From contig JAFRMR010000026.1 of assembly GCA_017430535.1 (NCBI GenBank), positions 186,001 to 250,000 of the forward strand: a DNA stretch of 64,000 nt, written 5' to 3'. Positions within the stretch are counted from its first letter, which is position 1, and each line of letters starts with the position of its first letter. Under the pieces are notes generated by a model. The model was not told the origin of the DNA and did not search any database. It saw only the letters and a list, made by a program, of their open reading frames with translations. The stretch comes from Clostridia bacterium (GTDB lineage Bacteria; Bacillota; Clostridia; Oscillospirales; Acutalibacteraceae). Position numbers and translations under genes: made by a program. Of the stretch, positions 41,613 through 50,102 are shown one piece after another.

Positions 41613-42581
41613 TTATAAGTTTTTTATATATCTGCACTTAGGGAAACCTGAACACCCGTAAAATTGGTTTCCGGTATTTGTTCCCTTTTTTGCAGTTCTC
41701 AGCACGAGTTCTTTCCCGCACCACGGGCAGATTAAAGTTTCATCATCCGATGATTGATTTATAGAATCCGATTTGTCATTTTTTAAACTTTCAGTATTTG
41801 ATATTTCTTCCGTCTCTGTAAGAGCTTGATTGTTTTCATCAACAAATTTTTGAAACTTTGCAATGTATTCTTTTCTGTTTTCCCTGTTCAAAGCAAGATA
41901 GTTATTACCATAGGAAATCATTTCTTTTTTACTGCTCTTAAACTCATTTTTCAGTCCCTTAAGAACGTTGATAAGTTGGTCTCCTCTTATAACTTTATTT
42001 CTTATTTCTTTCGGAGCGTATTTATCATTTACAATTGTTTTTGGATTGGCTAAAACTACTAAAGATTTGTTAAATGTTTCAAAACTTTTATCTGCTAAAG
42101 CGCGTTTAAAAATATTTTTATTTTCAGTTCTGCAATTCTTAAACACAGTTAAATGCCGCTCATTTTGTGTAATAGGGCTGTAAATACCTTCTTTTATCCA
42201 ATGGCCATTGTATTGAAAGGAGCGTATAAACTCGCCTTTGCTGTTTATTTCAATATTACCGAAAAGATTTTTGCATTCAATCAGCACATTAACATAAGGT
42301 GTAATAACCAAATAATCAATTTGTGCGCCTCTTCCGTCCGATGTTTCAATATATAAGTCATGCAATACAACAAGATCCATACCGCTGTTTTTCAGTTCAA
42401 ACATTATGGATTCTTCGCCGATTATTCCTGCTTTGGTTATTGCGATTTCTTTATCTATTTTACTTGCAAACTCAGTATTATCGGTAATTTCTTTTCTGAG
42501 CGTTTCAAGCTTTTCAAGATAGTCTTTTGCATCACTGGTTTCTTTCAGGATTGTAACTTCCGGTTTATCAAATAATCCCAT
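41613..42581 (-). CDS. NERD-domain nuclease-related protein with topoisomerase-type zinc ribbon
   Basis: A 322-residue protein. Residues 1-50 are helical. The NERD domain (about 50-190) shows GIIGEESIMFEL, the PD-(D/E)XK-like AQIDYLVITPYVNVLIECKN (Asp and Glu-x-Lys), and ITQNERHL. A linker rich in Ser/Glu/Asn follows, and the C-terminus is a zinc ribbon, CPWCGKELVLRT...YGCSGFPKC, as in topoisomerase I. NERD proteins are thought to process DNA. It is AT-rich against its neighbours and lies 27 bp after the four-helix-bundle gene inside the repeat-flanked module. Confidence 0.85.
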   Translation of the reverse strand: MGLFDKPEVTILKETSDAKDYLEKLETLRKEITDNTEFASKIDKEIAITKAGIIGEESIMFELKNSGMDLVVLHDLYIETSDGRGAQIDYLVITPYVNVLIECKNLFGNIEINSKGEFIRSFQYNGHWIKEGIYSPITQNERHLTVFKNCRTENKNIFKRALADKSFETFNKSLVVLANPKTIVNDKYAPKEIRNKVIRGDQLINVLKGLKNEFKSSKKEMISYGNNYLALNRENRKEYIAKFQKFVDENNQALTETEEISNTESLKNDKSDSINQSSDDETLICPWCGKELVLRTAKKGTNTGNQFYGCSGFPKCRYIKNL

Positions 42582-42608
42582 GTATTATTCCTCCCTATAG
42601 TATAGCTT

Positions 42609-42965
42609 TTATTTCTCAGCATTGTTTTTTGCCGTAGTGATTGAAGCAATCAGTTTTCGCTGAATTGTTCCTCTGGTTGAATTTAGCTTATTAAACTGTT
42701 CAGTACTTATCTTATTCTTTCTGTGTAATAACACAAGCCAGTATTCTGTTTCTGAGCATTCTTTCAACGATATTTCAAGCTTATGAATAAAATCAGCTCT
42801 GCTTTGGGCATACTTTGCTTCAAAAAGGTTAGCTCCTATTGATGAAGAAGAGCGTATAATCTGTTCAACATATGAGTGGCAGCCTTTAATATTGTCGCAT
42901 AAATCCGATACTTCAAGTGCAAAAGAAATTGTCAGTTCGCGAAGTTCGTTTTTGTTAGTTTCCAT
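42609..42965 (-). CDS. four helix bundle protein (S23/IVP family)
   Basis: A 118-residue all-helical protein with the family signature: ELTISFALEVSDLCDNI, YVEQIIRSSSSIGANLFEAKYAQSRADFIHKLEISLKECSETEYWL. The family was first seen in 23S rRNA intervening sequences and is related in fold to Avd of diversity-generating retroelements. No rRNA or reverse transcriptase is present here. It sits between the two multi-hairpin repeats, and its start is 17 bp from copy 2; it probably binds structured nucleic acid. Confidence 0.88.
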   Translation of the reverse strand: METNKNELRELTISFALEVSDLCDNIKGCHSYVEQIIRSSSSIGANLFEAKYAQSRADFIHKLEISLKECSETEYWLVLLHRKNKISTEQFNKLNSTRGTIQRKLIASITTAKNNAEK

Positions 42966-42981
42966 TCAGTTTTCCTTCCTT

Positions 42982-43190
42982 TGTCGATATATCCCGCTGT
43001 GCGCGATTCGATATATTTTCCTCAGACAATTCGATATATGAGGCATTTGCCTCATTCGATATGTTTGCATAGCAAACGAGTTTTCTCGATAAATCCTTTC
43101 TTATCGCGGAGCGATATATCGAGCCGCTTTTGGCGGCATATCGAGCTTTTTTCAAAAGCATATCGAAAATCCGGAACGGATTTATCTCGA
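42982..43190. repeat. multi-hairpin repeat element, copy 2 (209 bp)
   Basis: Same orientation as copy 1 and about 95 percent identical over the shared part. It has one extra unit of 23 bp near 43016-43038 ending in another TCGATAT spacer, and one extra T in the CTTTT/AAAAG hairpin, which here reads GCTTTT/AAAAGC with the base pair at its foot restored. It touches the 3' end of rlmD on one side and the four-helix-bundle gene on the other. Confidence 0.85.
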
Positions 43191-44549
43191 TGCGAAACTT
43201 CGCGTCAGGCACGCGACAGTTTCACAATGCCCCGTTCTCGGAAACATATCGCAGGCTGCCGCCTTCACTGTTTCATAACCGAGCTCCCTGAATATTCCGC
43301 AGTCTCTGGCAAGGGTTGCGGGGTCGCAGGAAACATAAACTATTCTCTCCGGCTTCATTTCCGCCACGGTTTCAAGCACTTCCCGGGCACAGCCCTTACG
43401 GGGCGGGTCAAGTATTACAACATCCGGTTTTATTCCTTCTGTTTTCAGCTCTTCAGCCGCCTTGGAGGCATCGGCGCATATAAACCGGGCATTTTCAATG
43501 CCGTTTGTTTCCGCATTTATTCCGGCATCTTCTATTGCCTCAGGTATCACTTCAACCCCGATAATACGCCCGGCATTTTTTGCCATTGTCAGGCCTATGG
43601 TCCCCGTGCCGCAGTAAAGGTCCAGCACGGTTTCTTTCCCCGTCAGGCAGGCGTATTCGGCGGCTTTGCCGTAAAGCCGCTCCGCCTGGTCACGGTTAAC
43701 CTGATAAAATGAGAGGGGAGAAAGGCGGAATTCAAGGCCGCAGAGGGTGTCGGTTATATATCCCGGCCCGTAAACCGTTCTGCACTTTTCGCCCGTAACA
43801 ACATTTGTGCTTTCCGGGTTTTCATTTATAACAACGGTTTTTATGCTTTCACAGCAGGCGGTCAGCATTTTTACAAGCTCATCCTCTGCAGGCAGAGATT
43901 TTCCGTTTATTACGGGGCACACTGCAATTTCTCCGCTGGCGGTGCCTTTTCTCAGGTATATGTGGCGTATAAGGCCTTTGCCGCTTTCCTCATCATATAC
44001 CGGCACATTAAATTCATTTATGTAGTTTTCAAAAACTCCCAGGATTTTTTCAAACTCCGGCGGCTGAAGCAGGCAGCCCGGGCAGTGAATAACCCTGTGG
44101 GTGCGGGGGGAATAAAACCCCATAAGCAGTTTATCCCCGTCTTTTCTAACGGGGAACTGCGCTTTGTTTCTGTAGCCGTATATTTTTTTTGCCGCCAAGG
44201 TTTCCTCAAATTCCGGGTTCAGGCCGCCTATGCGGCGGAAGCACTCTTTAACGTGATTCTCCTTTGCTCTGATTTCCGCCTCATATTTCATATGGCCGAA
44301 GGAACAGCCCCCGCATCTGCCGTAAACGGGGCAGGGGCTTTCAATTCTGTCCGGCGAAGAAACAATTATTTCTTCAATTTTGCCTGCGGCATAGTTCTTT
44401 TTTGCTTTGATTATGTGGGCGCGTATTTTTTCGCCGGGTATTGCGCAGCGCACAAAAACCGCCATACCCTCATAACGGCCAACGCCGCTGCCGTCAAGGC
44501 CGCAGCTGTCTATATCAATTTCAATTTTGTCGTTTTTATTCAGCAGCAT
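43182..44549 (-). CDS. rlmD: 23S rRNA (uracil-C5)-methyltransferase, RlmD family
   Basis: A 455-residue TrmA/RlmD-family enzyme: N-terminal TRAM domain (1-60), a [4Fe-4S] site (Cys73, Cys79, Cys82 in CPVYGRCGGC, and CPGC about 160), then a SAM-methyltransferase domain with VLDLYCGTGTIGL, LDPPRKGC and the catalytic Cys in VSCDPATLARD. It methylates a uridine of 23S rRNA with SAM; position 1939 or 747 is not decided here. The last codons (SFASR) are read from inside the repeat copy 2, so the natural C-terminus may have been changed by its insertion. Confidence 0.93.
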   Translation of the reverse strand: MLLNKNDKIEIDIDSCGLDGSGVGRYEGMAVFVRCAIPGEKIRAHIIKAKKNYAAGKIEEIIVSSPDRIESPCPVYGRCGGCSFGHMKYEAEIRAKENHVKECFRRIGGLNPEFEETLAAKKIYGYRNKAQFPVRKDGDKLLMGFYSPRTHRVIHCPGCLLQPPEFEKILGVFENYINEFNVPVYDEESGKGLIRHIYLRKGTASGEIAVCPVINGKSLPAEDELVKMLTACCESIKTVVINENPESTNVVTGEKCRTVYGPGYITDTLCGLEFRLSPLSFYQVNRDQAERLYGKAAEYACLTGKETVLDLYCGTGTIGLTMAKNAGRIIGVEVIPEAIEDAGINAETNGIENARFICADASKAAEELKTEGIKPDVVILDPPRKGCAREVLETVAEMKPERIVYVSCDPATLARDCGIFRELGYETVKAAACDMFPRTGHCETVACLTRSFASR

Positions 44550-44552
44550 AGG

Positions 44553-45533
44553 TTATACCCTGGAAATGTAGTTTGCGGTAATTATAAGCATAATAATCAG
44601 TGAAATAATCATAGGTATATTGCCGAAAAAAGCCCCGGCTTTTTTGCCCGCTGTGTTGTAGGTGGGCAGTTTGTTCAGCGAGCGCCTGCCTTTTATAAAA
44701 ACAAATATCACGGAGCCCAGAATGCTTACGGCATAAAGGGAATAAAGGGTAACGGTAAACACGGTGTTCAGCTTTTCCGTATCCGTAATATCTGTCATCA
44801 TAAAAGCCGTAATGCAGGAGTAGACGTTATTAAGGCAGTGTATTATAATCGAAGGCCACAGGCTTCCCGTTATGCAGGCAGCGTAGCCGAGTCCGAGCCC
44901 TGCAATCAGCGCAAAGGGAAACTGCACAAGGTTGCCGTGAAGTATTGCAAACACCAGCGATGAAATAATAATTGCAAACTTGTCGCCGTAACGCCTTAAA
45001 GGCTGCATAACAGCGCCCCTTACCGCCGCCTCTTCGCACAGGGCAGGCACAACTGCGATAGTGAGAATATAGTACAGCCTGCCGATTATTCCGTCGGGTG
45101 TTGCAAAATCCGGCTGAGAAAGCTTGAAGCCCGTTTTTTCAATAAGCCCGGTAAACTGGCCGGTGATGTAGTCCCCGATAAGGCAGATGAAAAAGCCGAG
45201 AAAAACCACAAACACCGCAAGGCGCATGTCATAGGGCTTTTCAAGGGGGAAGGCGTTTACATTCAGTTTTTTTTCAAGCCGCTTTCCGCCCACGGCAAAG
45301 GGAATAAGCAGGCCGAGAACAGAAAGGAAAATGGTAACCGAATCCTGAAAAAGGGAATTTGTCTTGAACAGCTCTCTTACATAGGGAAACAGCAGGGGCA
45401 GGGTAAGAGCATTCTGTATTATCACATAGGCAATTATGCAAAGGCCCGAGGTTTTGCCTATCAGGCCGATATTTATTTTTTCTTCCGCCGTGTTCCTGTA
45501 TGTTTCGGAAGCGCCGGGAAACTGATTATACAT
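44553..45533 (-). CDS. CPBP-family intramembrane protease
   Basis: A 326-residue membrane protein with about eight segments. CPBP (CAAX-protease/bacteriocin-processing) motifs are EEAAVRG (motif 1, glutamates), FAILHGN (motif 2, His) and HCLNNV (motif 3). Members process peptides or act in bacteriocin self-immunity; the target here is unknown. It lies 3 bp upstream of rlmD and is probably co-transcribed. Confidence 0.88.
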   Translation of the reverse strand: MYNQFPGASETYRNTAEEKINIGLIGKTSGLCIIAYVIIQNALTLPLLFPYVRELFKTNSLFQDSVTIFLSVLGLLIPFAVGGKRLEKKLNVNAFPLEKPYDMRLAVFVVFLGFFICLIGDYITGQFTGLIEKTGFKLSQPDFATPDGIIGRLYYILTIAVVPALCEEAAVRGAVMQPLRRYGDKFAIIISSLVFAILHGNLVQFPFALIAGLGLGYAACITGSLWPSIIIHCLNNVYSCITAFMMTDITDTEKLNTVFTVTLYSLYAVSILGSVIFVFIKGRRSLNKLPTYNTAGKKAGAFFGNIPMIISLIIMLIITANYISRV

Positions 45534-45621
45534 ATTTTAACCTCAAATTCATCAATTTTACCTATTATAATTAAATTTCTTTTATTATACAAGTAATAAG
45601 TTACAAAAATAACACACGCTG

Positions 45622-45650
45622 TTGTTTTTTGCCCGGGAAAGTCGTATAAT
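45622..45650 (+). promoter_or_regulatory. promoter of glgP
   Basis: TTGTTT (45622-45627), 17 bp, TATAAT (45645-45650), 32 bp before ATG 45683. Confidence 0.7.
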
Positions 45651-45682
45651 TCCACTTGATTAAGTTTAAAAAGGAGATATTT

Positions 45683-48082
45683 ATGAGCGAAAAAGTAACC
45701 ATCAAGCAGCTCAAAGAGGATATAATCGCAAGGCTCAGCCACCTTTACGGAATATCACCCAAAGAAGCTACCGATGAGCAGTTTTACGAGGTCCTTGCCG
45801 GCATCAGCCGCGATATGGCAAGAACTAAGAGAAGAAAGTTTGATTACAAGGGCAAAGCCAATAAGGAAAAGAGGATTTTCTATATCAGCATGGAATTCCT
45901 TATGGGCAGAAGCCTTAAAAATACTCTCTATAACCTGAGCATCACAGACCAGGCAAGGAAAGCCCTTGATTCCTTCGGCGTTTCCCTTGATAAGCTTTAT
46001 GAGCTTGAGCCGGATGCGGGTCTCGGTAACGGCGGCCTCGGCCGTCTTGCCGCCTGCTACCTTGATGCCATTGCCAATGAGGGCTATCAGGGCATAGGCT
46101 ATTCAATACTTTATGAGTACGGTATTTTCAAGCAGAAGCTTGTTGACGGCTGGCAGACCGAAATGCCGGATTTCTGGCTCCCCGGCGGCGATGTATGGCT
46201 TATCCCCCGTGAAGAAAAAACAGTTGAGGTCAAGTTTGAAGGCCGCCTTGAAGAGAACTGGAATGAGGGCTACCTCAGCGTTGACCTTGTGGACTGCAAA
46301 ACAGTCAAGGCCGTGCCCTATGATATGATGGTGCCTTCCAAGGACCGCGAGGGCGTTGCCGTTTTGCGCCTGTGGAGCGCAAAAGCCGACGGTATTGATA
46401 TGACCTCCTTCAACGAGGGCAACTATATGCGCTCTATGGAAGAGAAGGCCATGGCCGAGGTTATCAGCAAAGTGCTTTACCCTGCAGATAACCATCAGGA
46501 GGGTAAGAGCCTTCGTCTCAGGCAGCAGTATTTCCTCGTTTCTGCTTCAATTCAGGATATAGTTCAGTGGCATCTGCGCCAGTACGGCACCCTTGATAAT
46601 TTTGCGGAAAAGAATGCTATTCATATTAACGATACCCATCCCACCCTTGCTATCCCCGAGCTTATGAGGATTTTCCTTGATGAGTGCGGCTACGGCTGGG
46701 ATGATGCGTTTAAGATTGTTGAGAAAGTCTGCGCATACACAAACCATACCGTTATGTCCGAGGCTCTTGAATGCTGGAGCGAGGATCTGTTCAAGAGACT
46801 CCTTCCCAGAATTTATCAGATAGTCAAAGAGATAGACAACCGCTTTAGAAGCAAAATCTGGAACCTTACCGGTGACGCCGGCAGGGTTGAGAGGATGGCA
46901 ATAGTTTCCGACGGCGCCGTAAGAATGGCCAATATGTGTGTGGCTGTCTGCCATAAGGTAAACGGCGTTTCCGCCCTTCACAGCGAGATTCTCAAGGAAT
47001 CCACCTTCCACGATTTCTATACCATCGAGCCCGGCAAGTTCACCAATGTTACCAACGGTATTGCTTACCGCAGATGGCTCTGCCAGGCCAACCCCCGCCT
47101 GAGCGGCAAAATTGAGGAGCTTATAGGCAACGGATTTATCCACGATGCTTCCGAGCTTAAAAAACTCTCAAAGTTCAAAAATAACAAAACTGTTCTTGAA
47201 GATTTCGGCAAAATCAAAACAGCAAATAAAGAGGACTTTGCCGCCCTCATCAAGCGCACCACCGGTGAAACCCTTGACCCGCAGTCACTCTTTGATGTTC
47301 AGGTAAAGAGGCTTCACGAGTATAAGCGCCAGGAGCTCAACGCCCTGAATATCCTTGCAAAATATCTTGAAATCAAGAATAACCCCAACGGGGATTATGT
47401 GCCCCATACCTATATTTTCGGCGCAAAGGCGGCCCCCGGCTACTATGTTGCCAAAAAGATAATTGAGTTTATCTGCTACCTGGGCAAGCTTATTAACAGC
47501 GATCCTCAGGTCAACGATAAGCTGAAAGTTGTTTTTGTTGAGAATTACAGCGTTACAAAGGCAGAGGCCCTTATGCCCGCCGCCGAAATAAGCGAGCAGA
47601 TTTCCCTTGCCGGCACCGAGGCCAGCGGCACGGGCAATATGAAGCTTATGATCAACGGCGCCGTTACCCTTGGCACAATGGACGGCGCAAATGTAGAGAT
47701 TTACGATGCCGTAGGCAAAGACAATATCTTTATTTTCGGCATGACCACCAAAGAGGTAAATAACCTCAAGAAAGACGGCTACAATCCTCAGAATTACTAT
47801 AACAACAACGCAGAAATCCACGATATGGTTGAGTTTATCAATAAAGGTATCTGCGGCAAGAACTTCGGCGAAATAGGCGGCACCATCATTCACCACGATC
47901 CCTATATGGTGCTTGCGGACTTTGCAGATTACAGGCAGGCCCAGAGAGATGTTGAGCAGGCCTGGCTTGACAGCAAGGCCTGGAATAAAATGTCCCTTAT
48001 AAATGTAGCAGGGGCAGGCATATTCAGCGCCGACAGATCCATTGATGATTACGCAAAGAAAATCTGGGGACTTAAAAAATAA
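45683..48082 (+). CDS. glgP: glycogen/starch/maltodextrin phosphorylase
   Basis: A 799-residue family GT35 phosphorylase, full length. ATG 45683 follows AAAAGGAG. The pyridoxal phosphate lysine is Lys654 in GTGNMKLMINGA; ADAGLGNGGLGRLAA-type glucan site (EPDAGLGNGGLGRLAACYLD region) and VKRLHEYKRQ are present. It releases glucose 1-phosphate from storage glucan in the cytoplasm. Its stop codon overlaps the tadA start. Other glycogen genes are not in this window. Confidence 0.96.
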   Translation: MSEKVTIKQLKEDIIARLSHLYGISPKEATDEQFYEVLAGISRDMARTKRRKFDYKGKANKEKRIFYISMEFLMGRSLKNTLYNLSITDQARKALDSFGVSLDKLYELEPDAGLGNGGLGRLAACYLDAIANEGYQGIGYSILYEYGIFKQKLVDGWQTEMPDFWLPGGDVWLIPREEKTVEVKFEGRLEENWNEGYLSVDLVDCKTVKAVPYDMMVPSKDREGVAVLRLWSAKADGIDMTSFNEGNYMRSMEEKAMAEVISKVLYPADNHQEGKSLRLRQQYFLVSASIQDIVQWHLRQYGTLDNFAEKNAIHINDTHPTLAIPELMRIFLDECGYGWDDAFKIVEKVCAYTNHTVMSEALECWSEDLFKRLLPRIYQIVKEIDNRFRSKIWNLTGDAGRVERMAIVSDGAVRMANMCVAVCHKVNGVSALHSEILKESTFHDFYTIEPGKFTNVTNGIAYRRWLCQANPRLSGKIEELIGNGFIHDASELKKLSKFKNNKTVLEDFGKIKTANKEDFAALIKRTTGETLDPQSLFDVQVKRLHEYKRQELNALNILAKYLEIKNNPNGDYVPHTYIFGAKAAPGYYVAKKIIEFICYLGKLINSDPQVNDKLKVVFVENYSVTKAEALMPAAEISEQISLAGTEASGTGNMKLMINGAVTLGTMDGANVEIYDAVGKDNIFIFGMTTKEVNNLKKDGYNPQNYYNNNAEIHDMVEFINKGICGKNFGEIGGTIIHHDPYMVLADFADYRQAQRDVEQAWLDSKAWNKMSLINVAGAGIFSADRSIDDYAKKIWGLKK

Positions 48083-48555
48083 TGACCGATAAGGATTTTA
48101 TGCTTATTGCCCTTGAGCAGGCGGCCCTTTCCGCAGCGGAAACCGAGGTGCCCGTAGGGGCGGTAATAACAAGAAACGGCGAGGTTGTCTCCACAGGCAG
48201 AAACCGCCGGGAAGCCGGCAAAAATGCCCTTGCCCATGCGGAAATTGAGGCCATTGACAAGGCCTGCAAAGCTCTGGGGGGCTGGCGGCTCTGGGAGTGC
48301 GAAATGTATGTAACCCTTGAGCCCTGCCCTATGTGCACCGGGGCAATTATCAACTCCCGCATAAGGCGCCTTGTTTACGGGGCGGCGGATCCCAAATCCG
48401 GCTCCTGCGGCTCGGTGATAAACCTTTTTGACCTGCCTTATAATCATAAGCCGGAGGTTGTTTCCGGTTTTATGCAGGAGGAATGCTCCGCCGTTCTCAA
48501 AAAATTCTTTTCGGAATTGCGTGAAAGTAAAGCGGAAAAAGAAAATGAATCTTGA
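48082..48555 (+). CDS. tadA: tRNA-specific adenosine deaminase
   Basis: A 157-residue cytidine-deaminase-fold enzyme with zinc ligands HAE (52-54) and PCPMC (81-85) and the proton-shuttling Glu54. It converts A34 to inosine in tRNA-Arg(ACG). The start overlaps the phosphorylase stop (TAATG) and the end overlaps the TRIC gene start by 11 bp. Confidence 0.93.
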   Translation: MTDKDFMLIALEQAALSAAETEVPVGAVITRNGEVVSTGRNRREAGKNALAHAEIEAIDKACKALGGWRLWECEMYVTLEPCPMCTGAIINSRIRRLVYGAADPKSGSCGSVINLFDLPYNHKPEVVSGFMQEECSAVLKKFFSELRESKAEKENES

Positions 48556-49213
48556 CACTTTGTTTTTTGCTCTTGAAATAGTGGGCACGGTTTTCTTCGC
48601 AATTTCCGGCGCCATAACCGCAGTGCAGAAAAAACTGGATATTCTGGGCACCGTGGTGCTGGGTCTTGTTACCGCAGTGGGCGGCGGAATTTTCCGCGAT
48701 ATAATTCTCGGTTACCTGCCCCCGGCGGCTTTCAGAAAGCCCGTTTATTCAATTACCGCCGTTATTGTTTCGGCGGCTGTGTTTGCGGCGGTTTATTTTG
48801 CAGGCACCGAAATAGAGCACCACATGGACCGCTACTCCCTTATTATCAATATATTTGATGCGGTGGGTCTTGCCATATTTACCGTAGGTGGAGTGGAATG
48901 GGCCCACAACTGCGGATTCCTTAACGGCACCTATCTGTGTGTATTTGTAGGCACGGTTACAGGCGTCGGCGGCGGAGTGCTCAGGGACCTTATGGCGGGC
49001 AAAATACCCGTAATTCTCTCAAAACGCATTTACGCCCTGGCCGCAATTATAGGCGCCCTGATTTATCAGCTCCTTACCGAGTATAAAGTCACCGGCAATG
49101 TAACAGCCATTGTTATCGGCGCATTTTCAATCTGGGTTATTCGCCTGCTGTCTATGGCTTTCCGATGGAATCTGCCCAGAATCAAAAAAGATTTTACCGA
49201 AAGCGGTTCGTAA
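48545..49213 (+). CDS. TRIC-type trimeric cation channel family protein (YadS-like)
   Basis: A 222-residue protein of seven membrane segments made of two repeats, each with the GGG-x-x-RD signature (GGGIFRDIILG and GGGVLRDLMAG), the mark of the UPF0126/TRIC family. Bacterial members are potassium-permeable channels or glycine-related transporters. ATG 48545 lies within the tadA end. The final codons form part of the terminator stem. Confidence 0.88.
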   Translation: MNLDTLFFALEIVGTVFFAISGAITAVQKKLDILGTVVLGLVTAVGGGIFRDIILGYLPPAAFRKPVYSITAVIVSAAVFAAVYFAGTEIEHHMDRYSLIINIFDAVGLAIFTVGGVEWAHNCGFLNGTYLCVFVGTVTGVGGGVLRDLMAGKIPVILSKRIYALAAIIGALIYQLLTEYKVTGNVTAIVIGAFSIWVIRLLSMAFRWNLPRIKKDFTESGS

Positions 49214-49228
49214 GAACCGCTTTTTTGT
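49199..49228 (+). terminator. terminator overlapping the end of the TRIC gene
   Basis: AAGCGGTTC (49201-49209) pairs with GAACCGCTT (49214-49222), followed by TTTTTG. The stop codon TAA (49211-49213) lies in the loop, so the 5' arm is coding sequence. Confidence 0.8.
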
Positions 49229-49256
49229 TTACACAGGAGGCAAAAGATAGTATAAT
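49228..49256 (+). promoter_or_regulatory. promoter of larE-udp
   Basis: TTTACA (49228-49233), 17 bp, TATAAT (49251-49256), directly after the TRIC terminator and 26 bp before the larE start. Confidence 0.65.
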
Positions 49257-49281
49257 TATAAAAAATATGCGGAGAAGAGAA

Positions 49282-50091
49282 ATGAAACCTGAGCTTGAAG
49301 GAAAGTATGAAAAACTGAAGAATAATCTGTCCCGGCGCGGCTCAGCCGCCGTGGCTTTTTCCGGCGGAACCGATTCCTCCCTGCTGCTGTATGCCGCAAA
49401 AGAGGCCCTCGGCGAAAGGGCTGTTGCTGTTACCGTAATATCTCCCTTTTTCCCCGGGCGCGAAAAGCGGCAGGCACAGGATTTCTGCAGGGAATACGGC
49501 ATAAAACAGATTGAGCTTGAGTTCAATCCTCTTGCAGATGCTGCCATATCCCGTAATCCGCCGGACAGATGCTATATATGCAAAAAGAAGCTTTTCGGCT
49601 TTATCCTTGAAAAGGCGGAGAAAGAAGGTAAAAAAACCGTTATTGACGGCACAAATGCCGACGATGTTTCCGATTACCGCCCGGGTATGAGAGCCCTTGA
49701 AGAGCTGGGCATCATAAGCCCGCTGAAAGAGTGCGGAATAACAAAAAAAGATGTTTATTCACTGTCCGCAGAGCTGAATCTCCCAACAAAAGATAAGCCG
49801 TCCCTTGCCTGCCTTGCCACCCGCATCCCCTACGGCGAAACCTTAACGGCGGAGAAACTCAGGATGGCTGAGCAGGGGGAGAGTATTCTTTACGGCCTTG
49901 GTTTTTCCGGGCTCCGGGTACGGGTTCACGGCGATACTGCCAGAATTGAACTTGACCCTGCCGATTTCAGCCTGCTTGCAGATGAAAAACTCAGGAAAGA
50001 AATATATGAAAAATTCAGAGAAGCCGGCTTTGCCTATACCGCCCTTGACCTTTTGGGCTACAGAAGCGGCAGCATGAATGAAACCCTGTAA
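49282..50091 (+). CDS. larE: ATP-dependent sacrificial sulfur transferase LarE
   Basis: A 269-residue PP-loop ATPase: SGGTDSS (27-33), a CYIC pair (Cys97, Cys100) and KPSLACLATRIPYG with Cys177 at the place of the sulfur-donating cysteine of Lactobacillus LarE. Together with the CYIC pair it could hold an iron-sulfur cluster, as in the three-cysteine LarE type. LarE helps build the nickel-pincer cofactor of lactate racemase; larA/B/C are not in this window. ATG 49282 follows GGAGAAGAG. Confidence 0.88.
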   Translation: MKPELEGKYEKLKNNLSRRGSAAVAFSGGTDSSLLLYAAKEALGERAVAVTVISPFFPGREKRQAQDFCREYGIKQIELEFNPLADAAISRNPPDRCYICKKKLFGFILEKAEKEGKKTVIDGTNADDVSDYRPGMRALEELGIISPLKECGITKKDVYSLSAELNLPTKDKPSLACLATRIPYGETLTAEKLRMAEQGESILYGLGFSGLRVRVHGDTARIELDPADFSLLADEKLRKEIYEKFREAGFAYTALDLLGYRSGSMNETL

Positions 50092-50102
50092 GGAGTGATA
50101 AT

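Noticed and set aside
42609..42965. Diversity-generating retroelement (Avd-like protein)
   Set aside because: The four-helix-bundle protein has an Avd-like fold, but no reverse transcriptase, template repeat or variable repeat was found in the window.
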